Shown here in pieces: positions 33,223 to 43,450 of a DNA stretch of 64,000 bases (positions within the stretch are counted from its first letter, which is position 1; every line of letters starts with the position of its first letter). Made by a program: the position numbers and the translations under genes. The notes beneath the pieces are model-generated. The model was given only the letters and a program-made list of their open reading frames with translations. It had not been told where the DNA came from and did no database searches. Source of the stretch: Acheta domesticus (lineage: Eukaryota > Arthropoda > Insecta > Orthoptera > Gryllidae). The stretch spans positions 1-64,000 of the forward strand of contig JAHLJT010003122.1 of NCBI GenBank assembly GCA_031308135.1, in the 5' to 3' direction.

Positions 33223-36200
33223 GTTTCGGTATTTGTTTTCTGATTTTCTTTCGTAACAGCTGCTGCTGTGGTTTTCATTTTCTTACGGCTAAACGAAGCG
33301 TCGGGGCGATTTGCAGTTCATTACCTTTCCAATACTATGCTCTTTTCCGCGTCGAATGCTGTTCTCAAAGTTAAATTTACATTAACAATTGCAGAGATAC
33401 CGCTAATTGTTTATAAAAGTTGCTACAAAACCCACGGTTTTTCTTCACGATTCACAGTACCGAAAACGCCCTAGACTCGCCAGTTGTATTCCCGTGCCGA
33501 AATCTCTTTTCGTTGTCGAGTAATCGCTTTATAAACAATTTCCTGTACCAAATACAATAGCGCCGAAACGAGACGTGTGACGCCCTCCTCTCTCATGACC
33601 TTTTCGTTGAGAATATGCATTAGCTAGCGTATGGTGGCCGCCCGGTTCGTCTATCTGCAAAGGTTGCGGAGGAAACCTCTTATTAACAAATGTTTTTTGC
33701 AAAATTCATAGCGCCGAAACTAAGCGTCGTAGAGTCAGAGCGCAAGAGACCTTTTCTGTAGTACGAAACGCATTCTTTCATTTGATGGAGCTTAAAAAAT
33801 TGTTCCGGTCCTCGGTTCCACCCCTGCGACACCCTCTTTTCTTTTCTCTTATAATACATTGACGACCACTACGCCAGCGGATACAGGATAATATTACTAG
33901 TCTTTTGCCGTTAACCGCGATTCGATACGACAAACGGTTCTCGAGATACGAGTTGTTGTTTTTTTCTCTCTCGCCTTGCGGAACCTCGCACACTACCCTC
34001 CCTCTCTCCCTTCCTTCCTCACTTCTTTCGTGCGAAGTATCTGTTCCCCGAAACGGCGCCCACGCGTCCGCCCACCGCCCATCCCTCTCGCCCGCCCGCC
34101 CGCCCGCCCGCCCGCCCGCCCGCACATCCCCTCCGTCGCAGCTAGATGGAAGTTCCGTCCTCCGCTGCTAGATGGAAGTAGCCGCGCGAAACGCTCTGCC
34201 CGCGGCGCCCGCGCGGTGTTGCTTGCGAGTGCATTTCGGGGTTGAGATGTAACGGGAATTAGCTTACAGACGGATAACCAAAGAAAATAAAGAGAATAAA
34301 AATAGATATAATAATAATGATTTCTAGAACAGGTAACCACTCTCACAATATATGACAAGTGTGTATAGTATTGTAAACGCTCACATTTCTAGCCGCTTTG
34401 TTCGATCCAGTGTTGGACGTGAGTGACAAATTTATCGACTGTGTAGGGGAAAGTTCCGAACGGTCATTATTTTCTTACGGCGATACGAAGCGTCGGAGAG
34501 AATCGCACTTCATTACCTTTTCTATACAACGTTCAACTGCGCGTCGAACGGTGCGGTCAAATACCAATTTGCATTAACAATAGCAGAGATGCGGCTAATT
34601 GTTTATAAAAGTTGCTACATAACCCACGGTTTTTCTTCACGATTCAGAGTACCGGAAACGCCCTAGACGCGCCAGTTTTATTCCCGTACCGATATCTTTA
34701 TTCGTTGTCGAGATATCGCTTTATAAACAAATTCCCTTACGAAATTCAATAGCGCCGAAACGAGACGTGTGACGCCCTCCTCTCTCATGACCTTTTCGTT
34801 GAGAATATGCATTAGCTAGCGCATGGTGGCCGCCCGGTTCGTCTATCTGCAAAGGCTGCGGAGAAAACCTCTTATTAACTAATTTTCTTGCAAAATTCGT
34901 AGCGCCGAAACTAAGCGTCGTAGCGACAGAGCGCAAGAGACCTTTTCTGCTGTACAAAACACATTCTTTCAGTTAAAGGAGCTTAAAAAATTGTTGGAGT
35001 CCTCGTTTCAATTCCAGCGAGACGCAATGTTTGCTCCTTTTGTTCAACAATGTCGGCGTCCACGTCGCCGTTTTCTACCCAAAAATGCCAGTCTTGAGCC
35101 GAAAACCGCGTTTCCGTAAGAGAAACGGTTTTTTTTCTTCTTCGACATTTGCATTTTCTAATCAAACTGTCCTTTTGTTGATTTGAGACTTTGTTCTTCG
35201 CCTACGATACGAAAGAACGATCAACGGTCGCCACTTCCCTGAATTGCGAGCAGTTTATTCTGTTAATAATCTCCGTACCGAACGACATGGTTCGTTGTGT
35301 ATCAATGGTTTACTTGTTTTTTATTCTTTTTTTTTTATTGTCCATGCGGTTATTCTTATTAGTATCAAACGCAAGGGAAATGTTTCATTGCTCTAGTATC
35401 CGTCCGCCGAACGCGCCTTGGAACACGTGTGCAAGCAAACGAGCGACAAAACCGCCCACAGCGCGAGCACGGCGGAAGGGAGAGGTCAGGAAGGGTTCGC
35501 TGTGGCGCGACCGCGTCGCAACGGCGTCGCGTCTCGCCTCGGCGCGCGCGCGCGCCCGCCCGCCCGAAACGCGCAAAGGATATGTATTCTCCATGACCGA
35601 TGGTTGTCGAAAAACAATGGTATTTCTTCTTGATTTCTTGCCTCGTGCAAGTTTTCTTTCTGTTCCTTCTTCTTCATCGACTTTTTGTTTTAACCGTCCA
35701 CTCGGAAATCGAAGATTTGAATGAACTTTACGGCCAAACGGAGCGTCGGAGAGAATAGCCGATCCTTACCTTTTCAATGATACGCTTCATCGGGCGTCGA
35801 ACGGCGTTGTCAAACTTAATTTTGCATTCACGATAGCTGAGATGCGGCTAATTGTTTATAAAAGTTGCTAGAAAACCCACGGTTTTTCTTCACGATTCAG
35901 GGTACCGGAAACGCTCTAGACACGGCAGTGTCGATTCCGTGCCGATATCTCTATTCGTTAAAGAGTTATGGCTTTATAAACAAATTCCTTTACGAAATTC
36001 AATAGCGCCGAAACGTGACGTCTGACGCCCTCCTCTCGCATGACCTTTTCGATGAGAATTTGCATTCGCTAGCGCATGGTGGCAACGGGGTTTGTCTATC
36101 TGCAAAGGTTGCGGAGAAAACTTATTATTAACAAATGTTGTTTGCAAAATTCATAGCGCCGAAACTAAGCGTCGTAGAGACTGAGCGCAAGAGACCTTTT

Positions 36201-36393
36201 CTGTAGTACGAAACACATTCTTTCATTAAAAGGAGTTGAAAATATTGTTCGAGTCCTCGTTTCGACTCCAGCGACACGCACTTTTGTTCCTTTTGTTAAA
36301 AAACTTTGGCGTCTACGTCGCCGGATTCTACAAAAATTTTCGAGTCTTCCGCCGCCAATATCTTTTCGATCCCATGAACGGTAAGAAAGATCT

Positions 36394-36439
<46 letters not shown>

Positions 36440-39400
36440 TTTCCGCTTTCTTTCATTCCTTCCTTTCTTGATTACATACTCTTCCCAAAGCCAAACCTTA
36501 ACGTACGAGCATTCTGGTGTTACAGAATATTGTAGCAGACGTGACGCCGCAGTGGAAAAATTCGACGCGCAGTTCGGCGCCCGGCAACACTGTAACCGAT
36601 CGCGCGGCCCACGCATCTCCGCCAGCTGGCCGTAGGGCGCGCGGTTGCGCCGCCGCGCGCCGCCGCGCCGGGCGAATGCGAGTTGCTTCTTGTCTTCTTT
36701 TCCTCCGACTCCCCTTCTTCGTTGGCTGATGGGACCGAAGCGAATACTACTATTGCTAGCATTCTTTCACTGCGTAATCTCCGTTCTTTCGGTACTATAC
36801 ACTTTTTTTTATATATTCGGGCGTATTCTCTAGTCACTGCGGTTTTTTATTACCTACCTAATCGCCCCCTCAATTGAAAAATCTTCGCCGGTGGCGCTAA
36901 TCATTCTTCTTCAAACTAACGCTCGTTCTCTTTCGATTCGTGTTGTTGGCGTCTCTGCAGGCGGACGTAATTTGTGTTCTTTCTTTCTTTCTTTCCTTCT
37001 TTCTGTGTTTACAGCTAGCCTCCTTCCTTGCTTCCTCTTTTCAGAGTTATTTCTGTGAACTTCTCATTCTGTATTATAAATAAAATTATTGATATTATTA
37101 TTATTGTCATTATAATTATTTTTTGAGAATGTGTTTTCTAAGTTTCTTTCGTAGCAGCCGCTGTAGTTTTTATTTTCTTGCGGCGAAACGAAGCGTCCGT
37201 GCTAATAGCAGTTCCTTATCTTTCCAATACAACGCACATTTCCGCGTCGAACGGTGTTCTCAAAGTTAAATTTGCAATAACAATTGCAGAGATACGGCTA
37301 ATTGTTTATACTTTTTGAGAGCAAAGTCACGGTTTTCCTTCGCGATTCAGGGTACTGGAAACGCTCTAGACACGGCAGTGTCGATCCCGTGCCGATATCT
37401 CTATTCGTTAAAGAGTTATGGCTTTATAAACAAATTCCTTTACGAAATTCAATAGCGCCGAAACGTGACGTCTGACGCCCTCCTCTCGCATGACCTTTTC
37501 GATGAGAATTTGCATTCGCTAGCGCATGGTGGCAACGGGGTTTGTCTATCTGCAAAGGTTGCGGAGAAAACTTATTATTAACAAATGTTGTTTGCAAAAT
37601 TCATAGCGCCGAAACTAAGCGTCGTAGAGACTGAGCGCAAGAGACCTTTTCTGTAGTACGAAACACATTCTTTCATTTAAAAGAGTTGAAAAAATTGTTC
37701 GAGTCCTCGTTTCGACTCCAGCGACACGCACTTCTGTTCCTTTTGTTAAAAAACTTTGGCGTCCACGTCGCCGGATACTACAAAAAATTTCGAGTCTTCT
37801 GCCGCCAATATCGTTTCGATTCCATGAACGGTAAGAAAGATATCTCTCGCTCTCGCTCTCGCTCTCTCTTCCTTTCCGCTTTTTGTTTACTTACATACTC
37901 TTCCCGAAGCCATACCTTAACGTACGAGCATTCTGGTTTTTCCACGATATTGTTTCAGACGGAAGGGAAATGTATCAATGGCGCCAATTCGCAATGTTTC
38001 CCTCCGCCGAAAACGCGCTGGCCGCGCCGCGGAGCACGTGAGCGAGCTCGTGACGGACCGCCCACCCGCCTTTCGTTCCTCTCGCTCGCCCGTCGCGGCC
38101 TTATCACCTACATGGAAGAAGTTCCGTCCTCCGCTGCTAGATGGAAGTACGCGCGCGAAACGCCCTGCGCGCGGCGGGGATGTCGTTCCGCGAGCGCGGT
38201 GTAGCGACTGCATGTCGCGGGTGAGATGTTATGGGAATTAGCTTACAGACGAATAATAATAGTTATAAAGATAATAATGTTTTCTCGAAGAAGTTACTAC
38301 TCTCACAAAATATGACAGGTGTGTATAGTATTATAAACGCTCCCATTTCTAGCCGCATTGTTCGATCCAGTGTTGGACGTGAGTGACCGAACGGTTTTTA
38401 TTTTCTTACGGCGATACGAAGCGTCGGAGAGAATCGCACTTCATTACCTTTTCTATACAGCGTTCAACTGCGCGTCGAACGGTGCTGTCAAAGATCAATT
38501 TGCATTAACAATAGCAGAGATGCGGCTAATTGTTTATAAAAGTTGCTACAAAACCCACGGTTTTTCTTCACGATTCAGAGTACCGGAAACGTCCTAGACA
38601 CGCCAGTTTTATTCCCGTACCGATATCTTTATTCGTTGTCGAGATATCGCTTTATAAACAAATTCCCTTACGAAATTCAATAGCGCCGAAACGAGACGTG
38701 TGACGCCCTCCTCTCTCATGACCTTTTCGATGAGAATATGCATTTGCCAGCGGATGGCGGTAACGCGGTTCGTCTACCCGGGAAGGTTGCGGAGAAAACC
38801 TCTTATTAACAAATTTTCTTGCAAAATTCGTAGCGCCGAAACTAAGCGTCGTAGCGTCAGAGCGCAAGAGACCTTTTCTGTAGTACGAAACACAATCTTT
38901 CATTTAAAGGAGTTGAAAAAATTGTTCGAGTCCTCGTTTCGACTCCAGCGACACACACTTTTGTTCCTTTTGTTCAACAACTTTAGCGTTGCTTTAGCGT
39001 CTGCGTCGCCGCATCCTACAAAAAATTTCAAGTCTTCTACCGCCAATCTCGTTTCGATCTCATGAACGATAAGAAAGATCTCCCTTTCCGTATTCCTTTC
39101 TTACTCACTCTTCCCAAAGCCATACGGAGCATTGTGGTGTTACAGAATATTGTTGTTGGAGACGCAGTGATAAATTCGACGCGCAGTTCGGCGCATCGGC
39201 GCCCGGAAATGCTGTCGCCGCCGATCTCGTAGCCCACGCAATTTCGCCCGGCCGCCGGCCGTTCTGCACGCCGTTGCGCCAGAGTACCTCGGCCGAAGCG
39301 ATTCTCAGTTCTTTCGGTTTCATACACGTCTTATACATTCTGACATATTCTCTTGTCCGTAGGATTATTCGTTTTGATCACCTACCAATTCGAAAATCAT

Positions 39401-39648
39401 TCTTCTTCAAGCCGAAACACATTCTCTTTCGATACGTACTGTTGGCGTCTCTGCTGGCGGACGCACAATTTGTTCTTTCGTTCTTTCTTCCTTTCCTTCT
39501 TTCTCTCTTTATAGCTTCCTTCCTATACACTATAATGCAATACAAGAAAGAAAGGACGTTCGCTCGCGCGCTCCCTCTCCCTTTACAGTGTTTTTTATTT
39601 CTTTCAAGATGCTTGCTAAACAGTATTGCTGTTGTTGTTATTAATATG

Positions 39649-39681
<33 letters not shown>

Positions 39682-39729
39682 TCGGTATTTGTTTTCTGAA
39701 TTTCTTTCGCAGCAGCTGCTTTTTGTGGT

Positions 39730-40550
39730 AGTGGAGTGGAATGTGAACCAAAAGAAAAGAGAAAATCTTCAATCAGCATTTCCTCTTTTGTCGAATAGGA
39801 ATGCGCAAATGAAAGAGGTATATGAAAGCATTGAGAAAGTAAGACGTTGAAATGTGAGTGCGCGCTAAACATTCACACACTCGTATCATCAGAAATCCCT
39901 TCCGAATCCATAACAACCGTACGAACAATGTACTGCCGCTGCTTGATTGTAGACGTATTGCCGTAGTGATATATGTACGTTCCCGAGAAGACGTTTAGAG
40001 TACATAGAAGCTTCGGAGGAAGAAATGAAGCACTGACAAAAGAAACAAGTGCAAATAATGCGATCGTGGTTCCATTAATGACAGCGTAAACGAGTACAAT
40101 TTCAGTGACGTGGGCAGAGAGACGCGGAAACGTGAGGAACACACGGCGCGTGGGACCTCTCGTCGACGCGCCGATTGCACTCGAATACGCCCGGATTGGC
40201 GTACGGGTTCGACTTGACAGGTTAGAACACATCTTAGGGAAGGTGTTTTTTCAATATCAACCTACAGCGTGGACTACTTGTCGCTGAAAAAAAATGTTCT
40301 TTTCCGAGTGCGTACGACGCACAGTTGGCGGGGTGAGGGCTGGAAACATGCACTCTCACGCCTAGCTCAACGCCTAGAGCTTCGGCAAAAGTGGTGGAAT
40401 AGAGAGTCGCGACTACGGTGAATCGATTGCAAGTATTTCGATGACGCTACTGTCGGGTCCTAGGGCACAGGAATTCGAACCTCGGCACGACGGGTGCGGC
40501 GCGGCCCGAAACCTCAGTTCCGAGATGCGCGCTCTCGCGCAATGCGCTTC
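39730..40550. other. Unique sequence between complex repeat and element 2
   Basis: The satellite homology ends near 39729. No gene was recognised to 40550. This is either flanking DNA of a histone unit or the distal 5' region of element 2; the two cannot be separated here. Confidence 0.4.
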
Positions 40551-40551
40551 G

Positions 40552-40616
40552 ATTGGTCGGCGTTTGCTGTACTCCTCCGTCGGGGCTCTGGTCGCACACG
40601 TACCGAGGTTATATAG
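40552..40616 (+). promoter_or_regulatory. Candidate promoter: inverted CCAAT and TATA box
   Basis: ATTGG at 40552-40556 and TATATAG at 40610-40616, with 53 bp between them. They could drive element 2, or be the original H1 promoter separated from H1 by the element 2 insertion, since no TATA box is visible just upstream of H1. Confidence 0.4.
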
Positions 40617-40708
40617 GGACCCTAGAACCGCGTCGGCGCTCGGGGCGTTTGGTCGGTAGGTTAAGTAGTTTCGCTGTGTGTGTAGTTTCGCTGTGTTCAC
40701 TGTGTTGT

Positions 40709-41092
40709 TCGCGCCGGAATCCGCGTATTTCTAAGTGCAACGGTTGAGCTCGGCTCCCGTTCACTGATCGCGCCGGAATTCGCGTATTTCTAAGTGCAAC
40801 GGTTGAGCTCGGCTCCCGTTCCACTAAACTGTTAAACTGTTAATCGCTTCAAAGTACACGTAGAGGTTGAGCTCGGCTCCCTCTACGGTGCTACTCATCT
40901 CCGGAAGTGCTTCGGTTGAGCTCGGCTCCCGTCCCACTGAACTGTTAATCGCTTCAAAGTACGCGTAGAGGTTGAGCTCGGCTCCCCCTACGGTGCTACT
41001 CATCTCCGGAAGTGCTTCGGTTGAGCTCCGCTCCCATAGCACTGACGCTGGGACCACAACAAAGTGTGGAGGTAGAGCCCGGCTCCCTCTAC
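40709..41092 (+). repeat. Tandem hairpin-forming repeats in element 2 5' UTR
   Basis: Seven copies of a GGTTGAGCTCGGCTCCC-like motif lie at about 40739, 40798, 40859, 40911, 40964, 41017 and 41069. Each can fold as GAGC-TCG-GCTC with an outer stem that differs by copy but stays paired: AACGG/CCGTT in copies 1-2, GTAGAGG/CCTCTAC in copy 3. The arrangement consists of two ~58-bp repeats, then two ~104-bp repeats. The compensating outer stems suggest an RNA structure, but not one of histone type. Confidence 0.75.
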
Positions 41093-41416
41093 ACTTCTAA
41101 CTGGTGTCTGCAAATGGTGATGCTTCTTTGCCACTCCTGCATCTACAAGAACAGCAGCAAGTGAGTGTTAAAGTGCCGCGCCTCAAGGCCACATCTCAGC
41201 TCCTTCAGAGCCATAAGTACAATTAAAACTGATTACAGTGTTGTATTTGCATAAACAAACTTGCTAAGTGCTGTTTTCTTTAAATAACAACAAATAGTAA
41301 ATCAACAATCTGATCTCAACTGGAACTCTGGTTTCGAAATTATTTATGTAAATCAATTTCTTCTCAAATCAAAAAGTTTGCAGAAATTATAAAATTTATA
41401 CACTTTCTAAAAATTT

Positions 41417-43450
41417 ATGCCAAGGAAAGCGGTATATAAATTTCCACTAACTATCTCCCCAATTCGCACGCGCACTCGCACGCGCAAGAACAATTGCAAA
41501 GCCTGCCGCTATCTCTTGCCAAATGCACACCACACATGCGTAGTGGTGAAGCAGATAGACCCCATCCTAGCCGCTGAAATTCAGCGTATGCGTGCCACCA
41601 ACAAAAATATAGCTTCAAAAATCAATCTACCCTCCCATAACCCCATCATTAGCAGCACGCCAGCTGCCGATATCACAAATTGTGAACCAAAAAGCAGCTC
41701 CACTTTCACAGCATCGTGCTTGCCTAACACATGCCAGTCAGGCTCCCCGACAACGATGAGCGCTGCCGAGAACCCCAATTCACCACAAGAAAGTTCTGAA
41801 ACTGCTCAGATCACCAATCAGAATCACTCCGTTGAGACAAGCAACCAAAGATCACTGACCTCCCCCACTCAATCACCCCCGAACATGAACAGTGACGTCT
41901 CAACTTCAACCTCAAACGAGACTGCAAATTTGAGAACGGGGACGCAAACCCCAGTCATTTCCCCCTCTCTGTCGCCCCCACCCGCGGAGGCCAACACAGA
42001 AAATGCACCAGACCCGATGTTGGAAGCTGCTACACGCGCATTTCTGCGCCCCAGGGAACAAATCCCACTCTATGCTGTACCTACCTCAAACCGCTACCAA
42101 CTCTTAGCGTCTCTCAACCGCCCCCCCCATACACCCCAGTCACCGACACCCTCCACCTCACAGCAGCCCGCCTCACAGCAACCTACAAACCAGCCTACCC
42201 GAGCGCAGCCACAACGCCCTCGCGAAGTTGTTGGCGAAATCTGTGTTCAACAACCAGTTAATGTCTCTGAAATTGTCAAAATTCTGACACCCCACCTCAC
42301 CGCCCCCCTTCGCGGCACCACAACGCCTGCATTCCTCACATTAAAACCGGGCAACAAAAACGACCATGGAAAAATTATCCAAATTTTGGAAAGAATGCAG
42401 ACTTTAAATCGTGATGCGCAGTTCTTCTTTCGACGCGCCACAGCAGAAAGACGCCAGAGGCTCGTAATCCGAGGTTTGCCCGGCGGCCTCGAGCCCGCGG
42501 AAATTGCCCTCTGCCTCGAGCAGCAACACGGCCTGCAAACACACTATATCAGTGAAATGAAACGGCCCATATACACAGACAATGGAAAAATCTTTCAAAG
42601 TTTAGAACTATATATAGTAGAGCTAGACCACTCAAAAATAAACCTCGCTAAAACCATCACCACCCTCAATTCTTGCATTATCAGATGGGAAGAGCACCGT
42701 GGCAGTAGCAGAGTGCCCCACTGTAAAAGATGCCAAATGTGGGGACATTCCCACAACGGATGCAGGCGAAACCACGCATGTCTGTTCTGTGGCGGCGCTC
42801 ACTCTTTAGATGCATGCACGCGAGCGGAGGGTGACCAACCCACCTGTGCCAACTGCGGAGGACCGCATGTTTCGAACTATGGCGAGTGCCCCACCCTGGC
42901 TTATTACAAAGCGGCTCGTTCGCAACGCTTCGCCAGCGCTCGCCAAACTCAGCCTCCCCAACATCAAATAAACCGCGCAAGCACCGCCCCACCCCCCGCG
43001 CCGTTCATTGGCCGCGCAGCAGCAGCAACCCCCGGATTGGCCCAAGCACCCCCACCTCTTACAGCCTTTCCAGCGCTGCAGAGATTGGCCACTGCATCCC
43101 CCACTACTGGTCACACCCCATTCGTCAGAGGATCTGACATCACAACAGGGGAAAGTTCGTCTCCGTCTTCAGAAACCCCCACCACCATTAGGCCCCCATT
43201 GGTCGGCTTTGCTGACATCACGGCTGGCCGAATTACCCCCCCACCAGCAACATCAGAAATGACGAACCAACCCATCCACACTCTCGGCAGCCTCTCGGAA
43301 ATTTCCGAACTGTTCCAACTTCTACGTGGCCTAAACTTGCGCTCCATCATAAACTTACTAAAAGACGTCATGATAATTCTCCGCGGCCCAGGAACAATTT
43401 TTGACAAATTATCACTTATCCTCCCCATAGTAGAACGCACCTTCCCATGA
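41417..43450 (+). CDS. Element 2 ORF1: Gag-like zinc-knuckle protein, 677 aa
   Basis: An RNA-binding structural protein of the retrotransposon. A basic N-terminus is followed by a long Pro/Ser/Thr/Gln-rich disordered region. A PRE-like fold lies about residues 275-430. Three zinc knuckles follow near residues 435-500: CKRCQMWGHSHNGC, CLFCGGAHSLDAC and CANCGGPHVSNYGEC. This spacing matches the element 1 ORF1, although the rest differs strongly. The last four bases form ATGA with the ORF2 start, a typical stop-restart arrangement. The ATG at 41417 gives the longest frame; the preceding AT-rich leader has no competing start in frame. Confidence 0.9.
   Translation: MPRKAVYKFPLTISPIRTRTRTRKNNCKACRYLLPNAHHTCVVVKQIDPILAAEIQRMRATNKNIASKINLPSHNPIISSTPAADITNCEPKSSSTFTASCLPNTCQSGSPTTMSAAENPNSPQESSETAQITNQNHSVETSNQRSLTSPTQSPPNMNSDVSTSTSNETANLRTGTQTPVISPSLSPPPAEANTENAPDPMLEAATRAFLRPREQIPLYAVPTSNRYQLLASLNRPPHTPQSPTPSTSQQPASQQPTNQPTRAQPQRPREVVGEICVQQPVNVSEIVKILTPHLTAPLRGTTTPAFLTLKPGNKNDHGKIIQILERMQTLNRDAQFFFRRATAERRQRLVIRGLPGGLEPAEIALCLEQQHGLQTHYISEMKRPIYTDNGKIFQSLELYIVELDHSKINLAKTITTLNSCIIRWEEHRGSSRVPHCKRCQMWGHSHNGCRRNHACLFCGGAHSLDACTRAEGDQPTCANCGGPHVSNYGECPTLAYYKAARSQRFASARQTQPPQHQINRASTAPPPAPFIGRAAAATPGLAQAPPPLTAFPALQRLATASPTTGHTPFVRGSDITTGESSSPSSETPTTIRPPLVGFADITAGRITPPPATSEMTNQPIHTLGSLSEISELFQLLRGLNLRSIINLLKDVMIILRGPGTIFDKLSLILPIVERTFP

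Larger units (their letters stand above)
28600..39730. repeat. Complex 1.2-1.45 kb repeat array
   Basis: The block AAAACCCACGG with the following 30 bp recurs near 31977, 33427, 34617, 35873, 37330 and 38551. Spacing is 1190-1455 bp. It is followed each time by TAGCGCCGAAACG and GACGCCCTCCTCTC. A second block, GCCGTTAACCGCGATTCGATA, recurs at 30931, 32457 and 33908. Between blocks are CpG-rich, C-rich stretches (near 28690, 31440, 32910, 34080, 35540, 36620, 38030, 39240) and pyrimidine microsatellites. Length differences come mostly from these. No gene was recognised. Confidence 0.85.

Noticed and set aside
40440..40515. Possible tRNA on the minus strand (GGTTCGAATTCC, B-box-like)
   Set aside because: No acceptor, D-arm or anticodon arm can be formed upstream at tRNA distances.
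40739..41092. Histone stem-loops in element 2
   Set aside because: The hairpins have a 3-nt loop TCG and different stems, and no AAAGAGCAAA motif was found in element 2.
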